DNA of 64,000 nt from Planctomycetota bacterium. GTDB lineage: Bacteria > Planctomycetota > UBA1135 > GCA-002686595. Shown piece by piece: positions 26,442-35,680 of the stretch. A program made the position numbers and the translations under genes. Location of the stretch: NCBI GenBank assembly GCA_016779225.1, contig JADHNZ010000006.1, forward strand, positions 32,745 through 96,744, given 5' to 3'. The notes beneath the pieces were generated by a model. The model was given only the letters and a program-made list of their open reading frames with translations. It made no database searches and was not told where the DNA came from. Position 1 is the first letter of the stretch. The number at the start of each line of letters is the position of its first letter.

Positions 26442-29066
26442 TCACTCGACGGTCCAGTCCGAGAGGACCGTGCTCAGGTCCCCGGAGTGGGTGCCCAGGC
26501 GCACGGTGAAGGTGCCTGGCGCGAGGGCCCAGGCGCGGACCGGGCTCACAGAGCAGCGCACGGTGTAGACCGGGGCCCCTGTGGCCTGGTCCACCAGCTG
26601 CAGCAGGGGACGCTCCAGGCCCGGCAGCTCGACCTCCACGGAGTGAGCCAAGGGGGCCGGCCCCTGCTCCAGGGTATGGAAGCGTACTGGCCAGCCCGGG
26701 TAGGGCGCGGCCTCTGGGTCCTCGGGGTGCGCCCAGCGCGGCCAGGCCGTGAACGACACCTGCTGGGTCAGCGGGTCGAGATCCACGATCCCGTAGCCCG
26801 GCATGCGGTCATGCAGCAGCTCGGGCTCGCGGCCCTGCCTCAGGGGGTTCGCAACCGCATGGACCCGAATGCGGTTGCCCCAGCCGTCCGTGAAGTTGCC
26901 CAGGTAGCGCGGAGAGCCAGCAGCGCGCTCAGCACCCTCGACCTCGGGGAACCACCGCCGAGGGAAGGTGTTGGCCACGGCCGGGGTGCAGAACGCAAAG
27001 GGCCCATCGCGGTGGGCCTCCACCCCGTACTGCACGACCGAGGCGAGGTGCTGGTCACCCGCAACATGGAAGCTGTAGGAGCGCCTTGCCGCCCGGAGCG
27101 CTCGATCACGGGCGGAGCGGGGCCACCCGTTGGAGTCTCCATCAGCCGCCCGCTCGTCCCCCTCGATGAACTCCCCGGGACTTGCGTACCGCAGGCCGGG
27201 CACGACCCCGTCGTTGTTGGCCGTGGCCGGCAGGGTCGCCAGGTTCGCGAAGATGGTCTGCGACAGGATGCCCTTGACCGAGGTCTCCTCAGCCCAGGAC
27301 GCGCCCCAGCTCTCCAGGAACCGCAGTTGCCTTGGGCCCAGGAGCAGCGCCCCCTCGGGGTCTCCCTGCAGCACGGGGTCGAAGCCCTCTGCACGGGGCC
27401 AGCCGTTCACGATCTGCCCCTCCGGACACGCCACGGAGGGCGAGGGCTTCCACATGCGGTCGGCCAGGATCGCAAACGAAGCCCCGCCGTAGTCCAGGGC
27501 CGTGTGATAGACGGGAATGCCTCCGGGGAGGGGCTCGGGATCGACAGGGTCTGGCAGATGAGAGACCTGCGTCGCGTGCACGGCACGAACGAAGCGTGGT
27601 CCAAGCTTGTAGCCGCCAAGGTCCTGGGCGGAGAGCTCGCGGCCCTCGGGGGCCACGCCCGCCACCCCGCCGTTGCCCCAGACATTGCCGTGGTAGACAT
27701 CGTGGTCGTCCGGGATGGTCACCGTCGGACGCGTGCGCGTCAGCTCTCCGAAGGACCAGCACCACCGCTGCCACTTCATGTGGTAGTCGAGGAGGGCGTC
27801 CTCGAAGGGCGCCGTGATCGCGGGAGTGAGATCGCCCTCATAGATCTGGTCCCCAGCGAAGAACCAGAGGTCCGGCTCGTGCGCCGCGGCATTGCGGACG
27901 AGGTCCGCATGGGGAAACCACAGGCCCTGCTCATTCCACTGCAGGCCGCCGGTATAGCTCTTCACGCAGGACAGTGCTCCGACGCGCAGAGGCCGCTCCG
28001 CGCGGGGGGTGGCGGGGACGGTCACCGTGGGGCTGGTCCTCAGCTCCCCATCCAGCATCCCCTGGACAGCGAGGCGCCGGGTCTCGGTGCCGCTCCACCC
28101 CTCCACCCGAAAGCGCGCCACGAAGGACTCGTCCTCGAGGTTGGCCCAGGCAAGGGTCTGGTCCCGCTCCAGGTCCACGAGCCGCCAGCGGGGAGCGTCG
28201 GCAAGAGGAAGCGGAGGCAGCTGCGCCGTCAGCTTGAGCACCCCGCCGTGCACCGTGTACTGGGTGCACAGCACGGGCCCAAAGGCCTCCTCGTCACGAC
28301 TCGTGAGGCCTGAGCCTTCGGTGGTCCAGGTCCGGAAGAGATGCCCGCGCCGGCTTCCCTCCGGGCCGCCGTGGCTGCAGAGACCCAGGAGTCCATCCAC
28401 GGCCCCGGCCTCGACCGAGAGGGTCGCGCTGACCGCCGCCTCCCCCTGTGCCTCGGGCCGCACGGCTCTCGCGGACAAGTAGACCCCCTGCGCCTCGGGC
28501 TGAACCACAACCTCGAGCCGCACGGGGCCCGAGCCCTCAAGGAGGCCCTCCGACGCTGCCAGCGTGGCGAGGCCCTCCAGGCGCGCGGTGTTCCGCATGG
28601 TCCACTGGCCGCGATCGCCGCCGGTCCCAAAGTCCTTGATCACCAGGCGCCCGTCACCAGTGACCAACACGAGGGTGCCGCCGTCCGTCGCGGGGGTCTG
28701 ATGGACCTGGGCACTCAGTCGCGGATCCACATGGTCCCCGCCTGCGCCGAGGATGATCCCCGCCGCCTGCTCGGAGCGGCTCTGACCCGGATCGAGGGCC
28801 TCGAACTCCACTGCGACCTGAAAAGCACCCTTCGCCGGTGCCCCGGCCTCCGTCAGCCGCATCAGCGTGCGGAACGGCCAGCGCTCGCGCCCCTCGACGC
28901 AGACCCAGGGCCCCCCGCGCGCCCCTCGCCAATCGGCAAGCCGGTTGGCCCAGTGCTCCTCGTCAGTCCACACGCGGAGCCCGGGCATCTCCTGCGCGCG
29001 GGCCGAGCCCGTCGCACCAAGCCCCAGGAAGAAGACAGCCGCGAGGAGGGGCGTGCAGGATCGCAT
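26442..29066 (-). CDS. Secreted PhoD-like alkaline phosphatase
   Basis: An 874-residue secreted metallophosphatase with signal peptide LLAAVFFLGLGATGSARA. Residues about 25-400 form a beta-rich N-terminal region (laminin/ConA-like in pattern). The phosphatase domain follows, with PhoD signature blocks: FFAGDQIYEGD, TIPDDHDVYHGN and HVAGDQHLASVV, supplying the Asp/His metal ligands. PhoD enzymes are Ca/Fe phosphodiesterase-monoesterases. The enzyme is longer than classic PhoD (about 550) because of the N-terminal extension. It is the last gene of the long minus-strand run, 78 bases after the sulfatase-like gene, and ends at a bidirectional hairpin. Confidence 0.88.
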   Translation of the reverse strand: MRSCTPLLAAVFFLGLGATGSARAQEMPGLRVWTDEEHWANRLADWRGARGGPWVCVEGRERWPFRTLMRLTEAGAPAKGAFQVAVEFEALDPGQSRSEQAAGIILGAGGDHVDPRLSAQVHQTPATDGGTLVLVTGDGRLVIKDFGTGGDRGQWTMRNTARLEGLATLAASEGLLEGSGPVRLEVVVQPEAQGVYLSARAVRPEAQGEAAVSATLSVEAGAVDGLLGLCSHGGPEGSRRGHLFRTWTTEGSGLTSRDEEAFGPVLCTQYTVHGGVLKLTAQLPPLPLADAPRWRLVDLERDQTLAWANLEDESFVARFRVEGWSGTETRRLAVQGMLDGELRTSPTVTVPATPRAERPLRVGALSCVKSYTGGLQWNEQGLWFPHADLVRNAAAHEPDLWFFAGDQIYEGDLTPAITAPFEDALLDYHMKWQRWCWSFGELTRTRPTVTIPDDHDVYHGNVWGNGGVAGVAPEGRELSAQDLGGYKLGPRFVRAVHATQVSHLPDPVDPEPLPGGIPVYHTALDYGGASFAILADRMWKPSPSVACPEGQIVNGWPRAEGFDPVLQGDPEGALLLGPRQLRFLESWGASWAEETSVKGILSQTIFANLATLPATANNDGVVPGLRYASPGEFIEGDERAADGDSNGWPRSARDRALRAARRSYSFHVAGDQHLASVVQYGVEAHRDGPFAFCTPAVANTFPRRWFPEVEGAERAAGSPRYLGNFTDGWGNRIRVHAVANPLRQGREPELLHDRMPGYGIVDLDPLTQQVSFTAWPRWAHPEDPEAAPYPGWPVRFHTLEQGPAPLAHSVEVELPGLERPLLQLVDQATGAPVYTVRCSVSPVRAWALAPGTFTVRLGTHSGDLSTVLSDWTVE

Positions 29067-29144
29067 GTCGCCAAGTCTAGGCCGGCCCCGCACCACGGCC
29101 CACGCGCATCGGGCATGGGGCGTGCGGCGCGCTGACCGGCAGGC

Positions 29145-31466
29145 TCAGCGCAGGCGCGCACACTCGGGGCAGTCGCAGCTCGGCGGGAACCACTCGCGCG
29201 CGCCTGTGGAGGAGCCCGTGGCGCCGCTTCCGTAGCCAAGGGCTGCCAGCTGGGCCTCGTCCGCCTCCGAGAGGCTGGCCAGACGCACCAGGCCCGGCCG
29301 TGCGGCGCCCCGCAGCCAGGTGATCAGCTTGCGCCGGAGCTTCAGCGCGCGGAGGGGCTCGACCCGGGCGACATCGACTATGCACGCGGGGTCTCGCTCG
29401 AGATGGAACAGCCTGTGCCCGTGGAGGGGACGGGTCGGAAGGCCTCGCCTCTCCGGCGCGTCCACGAGGTCGAGGATGAGCAGGTCGCCACCCTCCTCGA
29501 TGCTCGCCTGGGTCGCCCCCGAGGCCAGGGCGAAGCGCGCCTTCGCAGGCTCCTCCCCGAGGAGGTCCTCTCCGGGGAGTCCCGCGTCGTCGCCGAGCAC
29601 CGCGAGGGCAAGGGTCCGGGGGATCCAGGACTGCTGGACGCTCCGCGGATCGCTCAGGCCCACGGGGATGCCGGGACCCGCGAGGATCATGGGGACATGC
29701 AGGGTGTCGGGATAGAGGCCCTGGTGGTCGAACCAGATCCCGTGTCCACCGAGAGACTCTCCGTGGTCGGCCGTGAAGGCGATGGTGGCACCGGCGAGAG
29801 AGGGGTGCGCCAGCACGCGCGCAAGCGCGTCGTCCAGGTACTGCACCTCGCCGCGATAGCGCTGAGCCAGCTCCCAGGCCGAGTCGGTCTCAGGCTCCCA
29901 GGTTGGCCGAGCCCACTCGGGAAGGGGCTCCTCGTCGGCGGGCGACTCCGCCGGAGTGAGGAACGCTGCGGGCGGTTCATAGGGAGCGTGGGCGTCGAAG
30001 AGGTGCAGCCAGAGGAAGCGATCTCGGCCAGCGGTCCGCTCCAGCGTCTCCTCGAGGGCCGGCAGCCGCTCGCTGAGATCGAGGTCGTGAGTTCGTGCCT
30101 CGTAGAAGCGTTCGAAGCCCTGGGACAGCCCACTCACCTCCTCACGGAGGTGGGGCACCGAGACGAAGGCGGCCGTCTCGAAGCCCGCGCTGGAGAAGAC
30201 CTCCGCCAGGCTCGTGACCTCCGGGGTGATCCCCATGCGGTTGTCGATGACGGCGGTCTCGGCCGGGTGCAGCCCCGTGAGCAGGGCCACATGGGAGGGC
30301 GTCGTCACATTGGTGGTCGCCCAGCAGTTGTCGAAGCGCATGCCCCGCGCGGCGAGAGCGTCCAGTGCGGGCGTGACCACAGCAGCGGCTCCAGCGCTGC
30401 ACGAGAGGTGATCGTAGCGATGGGTGTCCGAGCTGATCAGCAGGACCGTGCGCCCTGAACCCAGACCCCGCACCGCCCGCGCATTCCCAAGGACGGCCAC
30501 GCGGCGACCCGGCTGCTCCCCCACGAGGTGCACCGTGACCTCTGGGGCACGCGGGATGGGGACAGAGAGCTCCTGCAATGGCCCGATCTCGAGGTCTCGA
30601 GCCAAGACGACGCCGCTCGCCGCCCGAAGCTCGACGCGCAGGCGGCCGTCGTACGGCTGAAACCGCTCGGGGACGCCGACGCTCACGACCAGCTGTGCCC
30701 CTTCGAGCCCCTGGAGAGGCTCGGGAATCCGGATCCGACCATGCACCTCGCCGGAGATCGCAACGCCCTCGAGGGAGGCACCATCGCAGGTCACGCGCCG
30801 CCCCTCCTCCGGCGCAGGAAGGCTCCACAGCAGGGGGTTCTGATCCAGGTCCAGCACGGAAGCGGCGCAGGCCCCCACCGCGGTCCCCACCGCGTCCTTC
30901 GCCGCGAACAGGATGCGGATCCCGTCGAGGGGCTCCTCGGGGCGCGGCACGCTCGTGAAGTCGAAGCGGCCGTAGGCGCCCTTTCCAGGGCTCTCGAGGA
31001 CCGCCCGCTCCGAGAGGGCCACGACCTCGCCCGCGCGTACGAGGGCCACGGCCACCTGCGTGCGCTCCAGGGCACCCAGCCGTACACGAACCGCGTCGAA
31101 GTCCATCGGCCGGGTCGCGAGTGCAACCTCGAGCCCCACCGTCGCGCCCTCCCCCTCGAGCAAGACGCCGCCAGCAAGCGCTGCATCCCACGGGCCCTGC
31201 TCCGGCACAGGGGAGAGACGGGTCCCCTGGAGGGCCTGCAGCTCCGCACTCTCCGCGCTCAAGGCGACGCTCAGCACGCGCGCGGGCCCGGAGCCCACAT
31301 CCCCGATGCGGTCCATCGCCAGCGCGCGGCGGAGCGCCATGGGCTCCTGAGAGGCGGCTTCATGCGCCGGTGCCTCCGCGGGGCCCTCGGCTCCCCCGCA
31401 ACCCGAGAGCAGGGCGAGGGCGGAGGCCACCAACTGCGCGGCCAGCGGGGAATTCAGGCGCTGCAC
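29145..31466 (-). CDS. Sulfatase-superfamily lipoprotein with Thr in the nucleophile slot
   Basis: A 773-residue protein starting at GTG 31466, with lipobox LLSGC. Residues about 25-335 are an all-beta region without recognised motifs. A sulfatase-fold hydrolase domain follows: LLISSDTHRYDHL, then T388-T-P-S-H392 in place of C-x-P-x-R, and FTADHGESLGGHG as the second metal site. Thr nucleophiles occur in the phosphoglycerol-transferase and phosphatase branches of this superfamily, so it probably does not need formylglycine. The C-terminus ends in a cysteine cluster CDCPEC. It overlaps the NUDIX gene by 13 bp. Confidence 0.82.
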   Translation of the reverse strand: MQRLNSPLAAQLVASALALLSGCGGAEGPAEAPAHEAASQEPMALRRALAMDRIGDVGSGPARVLSVALSAESAELQALQGTRLSPVPEQGPWDAALAGGVLLEGEGATVGLEVALATRPMDFDAVRVRLGALERTQVAVALVRAGEVVALSERAVLESPGKGAYGRFDFTSVPRPEEPLDGIRILFAAKDAVGTAVGACAASVLDLDQNPLLWSLPAPEEGRRVTCDGASLEGVAISGEVHGRIRIPEPLQGLEGAQLVVSVGVPERFQPYDGRLRVELRAASGVVLARDLEIGPLQELSVPIPRAPEVTVHLVGEQPGRRVAVLGNARAVRGLGSGRTVLLISSDTHRYDHLSCSAGAAAVVTPALDALAARGMRFDNCWATTNVTTPSHVALLTGLHPAETAVIDNRMGITPEVTSLAEVFSSAGFETAAFVSVPHLREEVSGLSQGFERFYEARTHDLDLSERLPALEETLERTAGRDRFLWLHLFDAHAPYEPPAAFLTPAESPADEEPLPEWARPTWEPETDSAWELAQRYRGEVQYLDDALARVLAHPSLAGATIAFTADHGESLGGHGIWFDHQGLYPDTLHVPMILAGPGIPVGLSDPRSVQQSWIPRTLALAVLGDDAGLPGEDLLGEEPAKARFALASGATQASIEEGGDLLILDLVDAPERRGLPTRPLHGHRLFHLERDPACIVDVARVEPLRALKLRRKLITWLRGAARPGLVRLASLSEADEAQLAALGYGSGATGSSTGAREWFPPSCDCPECARLR

Positions 31467-32038
31467 CAGTGTTCCCCCAGCTCGTAGCTCTCCAGCGCAT
31501 AGCGCGGCCCCACGCCGTCCCAATCCAAGCGGCCCTGATGGAAGCTGGTCCCCGCGGTGTCCTTGACCCACCACTCGAGCGCCTGCTCCATCACGGGGAA
31601 GGCCCACTCCCGTTGGAGCACCTGCCCCACGGGAAGCCACTCGACCTCGTGGCTCTCGGGCCCCGGGGCGGCCCCGGGCTCCGCAAGCTCCGCCCGAAAG
31701 AATGCGTGGACCTGATGGATGTGGGGCAGGTCCAGGGTCGCCAGGGGAGCCAGGATGCGTACGCGCGCGCGGGCCTCCTCCCAGGTCTCCCGAGCCGCCG
31801 CCTGGGCCATGGACTCTTCGCACTCCATGAAGCCGCCCGGGCAGGTCCAGAAACCCTCACGAGGCTCGATCGCCCGGCGGCAGATGAGCAAGGCGCCCTC
31901 ATGCAGCACCATGGCTCCTACGACGATCCGGGGGTTCTGGTAGTGGATCGTGCCGCAGCCGCCACAGACGGAGCGCGGGCGATCGTCCCCGTCGGGGACG
32001 CGCTCAGCGCATGGGGAGCCGCACTGGGAGCAGAACAC
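31454..32038 (-). CDS. NUDIX hydrolase with zinc ribbon (NudC-like)
   Basis: A 194-residue NUDIX protein. The N-terminus has a four-cysteine zinc ribbon (CSQC and CGGC, with NPRIVVGAMV following). The Nudix box GGFMECEESMAQAAARETWEEA is close to G-x5-E-x7-R-E-U-x-E-E-x-G-U, with Ala in the final Gly slot; the E residues for metal binding are kept. This arrangement is seen in NudC-related NADH/ADP-sugar pyrophosphatases, but the protein lacks the SQPWPFPxS signature of NudC itself, so the substrate may be another nucleotide-sugar or NAD derivative. It sits between galM and the sulfatase-like gene, overlapping the latter by 13 bp. Confidence 0.87.
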   Translation of the reverse strand: MFCSQCGSPCAERVPDGDDRPRSVCGGCGTIHYQNPRIVVGAMVLHEGALLICRRAIEPREGFWTCPGGFMECEESMAQAAARETWEEARARVRILAPLATLDLPHIHQVHAFFRAELAEPGAAPGPESHEVEWLPVGQVLQREWAFPVMEQALEWWVKDTAGTSFHQGRLDWDGVGPRYALESYELGEHWCSA

Positions 32039-32059
32039 GGGGCGCAGGGGGGCGAGAGC

Positions 32060-33169
32060 TCAGAAGCCTCCGAAGGCGTACACGCAGGTGGAGCGGTAGG
32101 TCTCCCCTGGCTCCAGGCGGATGCTCGGGAACTCCGGGTGGTTGGGGGCGTCGGGGAAGTGCTGCGTCTCAAGGCAGACCGCGGAGCGGTGCCGGTAGAC
32201 CTGCCCGTCCTTGCCTTCCTGACCGAAAAGGAAGTTGCCGGAGTACAGCTGGAGCCCCGGCTCCGAGGTGAAGACCTCCAGCCAGCGCCCGGAGTCCGGG
32301 TGCACAAGCCTCGCCGCGGGGCCCTCGCCACCGCGCAGCACGAAGTTGTGGTCGTACCCGATCGCTGGCGTCCCATCGAGGGCGGCGATGCGCGCCCCAA
32401 GGGCCTGCGGCTCGCGGAAGTCCAGGGGGCTGCCCTCGACCAGCGCAATCTCCCCAGTCGGGATCAGGCCCTCACCCGCCACCGTGTAGCGCTCGGCATC
32501 CAAGGTGAGGACATGGTCCAACACGGTGGGCGCTCCCGCGGCGGCCAGGTTGAAGTAGGAGTGGTGAGTCAGGTTGACGACGGTGGTGGCGTCGGTCGTG
32601 GCCTCGTACTGAATCTCAAGGGCGTTGTCGTCGGTGAGGGTGTAGGCCACCTCCACCTGAAGGTTCCCGGGGTAGCCGCCCTCCCCGTCCGGGAAGAGCC
32701 TGCGGAACCGCAGCGTCTGCCCTCCTCCCGAGGCCTCCCAGAGCTTGAGGTGCGCCCCGTCGGGACCACCGTGAAGCGAGTGCGGGCCATCGTTCGCGTC
32801 CACGAGGACCCAGGCCCCGTCGACAGCGGCTTCGTCCGACCCACCCAGAAGGAAGCGGGAGTTGCCGATGCGGTTCGCAACGCGCCCGACCGTGCAGCCG
32901 AAATACTGATTGCCCTCGCCCCTGTAGCCGGCAGCGTCGTCGAAGCCAAGCACGAGGTCCACGGGCCCGGCGGGTGAGGGCACCTCGAGCGACACGAGGG
33001 TCGCCCCGAGGTCGGTGAACACGGCGCGCATGCCCGCCGCGTTGACGAGCTCGTAGCGAGACGCGGCCTCGCCTTCGGGTCCGAAGGGGACGCCGGGTTG
33101 AAGTGAGGAGCAGGACGCCAAGGCGAGCAGCAGCGCGGTGGCCGGGGGGCAGGACTTGCGGAGGTGCAT
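32060..33169 (-). CDS. galM: Exported aldose 1-epimerase (mutarotase) lipoprotein
   Basis: GalM interconverts alpha and beta anomers of sugars. The family blocks are present: N-R-I near 100, HSLHGG, catalytic His in NLTHHSYFNL and catalytic Glu in LETQHFPDAPN. At 369 residues it is longer than the cytosolic enzyme because of a lipoprotein signal (ALLLALASC). It is predicted to sit outside the cytoplasm, where it could present the right anomer to the ABC importer encoded just upstream (permease stop 4 bases before). That link is inference from gene order. Confidence 0.93.
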   Translation of the reverse strand: MHLRKSCPPATALLLALASCSSLQPGVPFGPEGEAASRYELVNAAGMRAVFTDLGATLVSLEVPSPAGPVDLVLGFDDAAGYRGEGNQYFGCTVGRVANRIGNSRFLLGGSDEAAVDGAWVLVDANDGPHSLHGGPDGAHLKLWEASGGGQTLRFRRLFPDGEGGYPGNLQVEVAYTLTDDNALEIQYEATTDATTVVNLTHHSYFNLAAAGAPTVLDHVLTLDAERYTVAGEGLIPTGEIALVEGSPLDFREPQALGARIAALDGTPAIGYDHNFVLRGGEGPAARLVHPDSGRWLEVFTSEPGLQLYSGNFLFGQEGKDGQVYRHRSAVCLETQHFPDAPNHPEFPSIRLEPGETYRSTCVYAFGGF

Positions 33170-33172
33170 GGT

Positions 33173-34156
33173 TCAGGAGCCAGCAGGGCGACTGCGCCCA
33201 CGACGGGCCACCGCTCGCTGGACGAGTTCGTCGGCGGAGACCCCGCCAAGGATGACGAGCCCGATCACGGCGAACTCGATGTGGGAGGGAATGGCATCCA
33301 CCAGGATGATGGCATTGCGCAGGACCTGCATGAGGGTCGCGCCGACAAGGACCCCGACCACGCCGGCCTCGCCACCCCGGAGGGAGACGCCGCCGAGCAC
33401 CGCCGCCGCAATCGCATAGAGCTCGTAGAAGCTCCCGAAGTCCACCGGCTGGGCCGAGCCCACATCAAGAACGAACAGCAGGCCCCCAAGCCCTGAGAGC
33501 GCGCCGCAGATCCCATAGGCAAGCACGATCACGCGCTCCGTAGGGACGCCGGAGAGCCTAGCCGCCTCCTCGTTCCTTCCCGTGGCCAGCAGGTGCCGCC
33601 CGTAGACCGTGCGATTCAGGACGACGGCGGCCAGCAGGGCCACCGCAATCAGCACCAGCAGTGGGACTGGCACGCCGAAGCCCAGCACAGGGAGCTCCCC
33701 CTGAGCCCACCACTGCAGGCTGTCGAACTCGCCGCGAAAGCCCTGCGAGCGGTCATTGACCAGCCCTCGCGCAGCCCCGCGGTACAGCAGGAGGCCGCAC
33801 AGCGTCACCACGAAGGGCTGCAGGCCAAGGCGCGTGATGAGCAGCCCGTGCAGGAGGCCGAGCACGACTCCAGTGCCAAGTACGAGTGCCAGGGTCACCG
33901 GAACGCTCCAGCCCTGCTCCACGAGCAGCCAGGGGGTCGCGACACCCACCAAGCAGATGATCGACCCGATCGAGAGATCGATGCCGCCCGTTGCGATGAC
34001 GAAGGCCACCCCGATGGACAGGATCCCGAACAGGGCGCTGCGGCGCACCACATTCTCCAGGTTACGCCCGCTGAGGAACACCTCCGACGCTGCGGCCGTG
34101 GCCAGCACCACGGCGACGAGCAAGAGCGTGATTCCGAGGACCTTACCCCACTTCAT
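33173..34156 (-). CDS. Sugar ABC transporter permease (RbsC-like)
   Basis: A 327-residue BPD_transp_2-type permease for ribose/galactose-class ABC importers. About eight to ten hydrophobic helices are visible; the family block IATGGIDLSIGSI near residue 53, the conserved VNRTVYGRHLLATGRNEEAARLSG in the cytoplasmic coupling loop, and GGVSLRGGEAG near 265 are all typical. It works with the ATPase (15 bases upstream) and the binding protein of the same unit. The sugar cannot be told from the sequence. Confidence 0.93.
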   Translation of the reverse strand: MKWGKVLGITLLLVAVVLATAAASEVFLSGRNLENVVRRSALFGILSIGVAFVIATGGIDLSIGSIICLVGVATPWLLVEQGWSVPVTLALVLGTGVVLGLLHGLLITRLGLQPFVVTLCGLLLYRGAARGLVNDRSQGFRGEFDSLQWWAQGELPVLGFGVPVPLLVLIAVALLAAVVLNRTVYGRHLLATGRNEEAARLSGVPTERVIVLAYGICGALSGLGGLLFVLDVGSAQPVDFGSFYELYAIAAAVLGGVSLRGGEAGVVGVLVGATLMQVLRNAIILVDAIPSHIEFAVIGLVILGGVSADELVQRAVARRGRSRPAGS

Positions 34157-34171
34157 CGTCTAGGCGTGGCT

Positions 34172-35680
34172 TCATGCCGGCGTGGCGAGGGCGAGCAGAC
34201 GCTCCTCGCCGAACTCCGACCTCTCCAGGGTACCGGTGAGCCGCCCTTCGGCCAGCACCAGAATTCGGTCGCACAGGGCGAACAGCTCCTCCATCTCGCC
34301 CGACGCCACCAGGATGCCGGCACCCTCCTGGGCAAGGCGATCGAACAGCTGGTGGAACTCGGCCTTCGCGCCCACATCCACTCCCCGCGTGGGCTCGTCC
34401 AGCAGCAGCAGCCTCGGGCTGCGCTCGAGCCACTTCCCCACCACGATCTTCTGCTGATTCCCGCCGCTCAGGCTGCGCTCGTCCTGCTGCCAGCCCGCCG
34501 AACGCAGCCCCACCTGCTCCACGCTCCTCGAAAACAGCCGCGCCTCCTGGCCCGCGTCGCGGAACGGCCCTCGCGCACTCGCCTGACATGCCGGAAGAGC
34601 GAGGTTGGCCCCCACTCCAAGCCCCGTCACGAGGCCCTGCCGGGCCCGATCCTCAGGCACCAGGACCACGCCCCGCTCGACCGCGGCGCCTACCCCGGCC
34701 CCGAGGGGCGGAGCCGCAGAGCCCTCGACATGACCCGCCACCGGCACGCGGACGCCTGCGAGCGTCTCGAGCACCTCCGAGCGGCCGGCGCCCACGAGCC
34801 CCGCGAGGCCCACGACCTCACCGGCGTGCACCTCGAAGTCCAGGGAGTACCCAGGCCACGCCTCGGTGCGCAGACCCGTCACCTTGAGGACGAGCTCCCC
34901 GGGCTCGCCAGGCTCCCGCACGAAGAGGTGATCCAGCTCGCGTCCCACCATGGCCCTGACCAGGCCGTCCCGAGAGAGCTCCGCCCCGCGCAGCTCGCCG
35001 CTGTTGGCGCCGTCGCGGAGGGCCATCGCCCGGTCGGCGAGGGAGACGACCTCCGCGAGGCGATGGGAGATCCACAGGACGGCCACCCCGCTCGCCGCGA
35101 GGCCACGCACGACGGCCATGAGCTGCTGGGCCTCCCGCTCGGTCAGGGAGGAGGTGGGCTCATCGAAGATGAGGACGCGGGCATTCAGGCTGAGTGCCTT
35201 CGCAACCTCCACGAGCTGCTGGGCTCCCAGCGACAGGGCGCCAAGGCGCTGGGCAGGGTCCACCTGGAGCCCCACGCGATCCAGGACCTCGAGCGCCCGT
35301 CGCCTCATGGCCCGCCGATCCAGCAGCCCGCCCCTGCGCGGCTCTCGCCCCAGGAGGATGTTCTCCTCCACCGACAGGTTGTCACACAGGCAGAGCTCCT
35401 GATGGATGAGGCCGATCCCCGCCGCCATCGCCTCGCGAGGCCCGTCGAAGCGCACCGGCTCACCCCCAAGCCGGAGCTCCCCGGCATCCGGCGCGTGGAT
35501 CCCGGCCAGGATCCTCATGAGGGTGCTCTTGCCCGCACCGTTCTCGCCCACGACCGCAAGGATCTCGCCGGCTCGAGCCATGAGGTCCACGCCCTTCAGG
35601 GCCTGAACGCCCCCGAACGCCTTGGCGAGGCCGCGTCCCTCCAGCACGACGCTGGAGGCTCCCTTGCCTACCTCGGTCAC
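34172..35680 (-). CDS. Sugar ABC transporter ATPase with two NBDs (RbsA-like)
   Basis: A 502-residue protein made of two ABC nucleotide-binding halves, as in RbsA/MglA. The first half has Walker A GENGAGKST, signature LSLGAQQLVEVAK and Walker B IFDEPTSSL. The second half has the degenerate Walker-A-like GLVGAGRSE, signature LSGGNQQKIVVGKWL and LLLDEPTRGVDVG. Only part of the nucleotide sites is therefore expected to hydrolyse ATP, as in the family. The GTG start overlaps the binding-protein stop as GTGA. Confidence 0.95.
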   Translation of the reverse strand: MTEVGKGASSVVLEGRGLAKAFGGVQALKGVDLMARAGEILAVVGENGAGKSTLMRILAGIHAPDAGELRLGGEPVRFDGPREAMAAGIGLIHQELCLCDNLSVEENILLGREPRRGGLLDRRAMRRRALEVLDRVGLQVDPAQRLGALSLGAQQLVEVAKALSLNARVLIFDEPTSSLTEREAQQLMAVVRGLAASGVAVLWISHRLAEVVSLADRAMALRDGANSGELRGAELSRDGLVRAMVGRELDHLFVREPGEPGELVLKVTGLRTEAWPGYSLDFEVHAGEVVGLAGLVGAGRSEVLETLAGVRVPVAGHVEGSAAPPLGAGVGAAVERGVVLVPEDRARQGLVTGLGVGANLALPACQASARGPFRDAGQEARLFSRSVEQVGLRSAGWQQDERSLSGGNQQKIVVGKWLERSPRLLLLDEPTRGVDVGAKAEFHQLFDRLAQEGAGILVASGEMEELFALCDRILVLAEGRLTGTLERSEFGEERLLALATPA

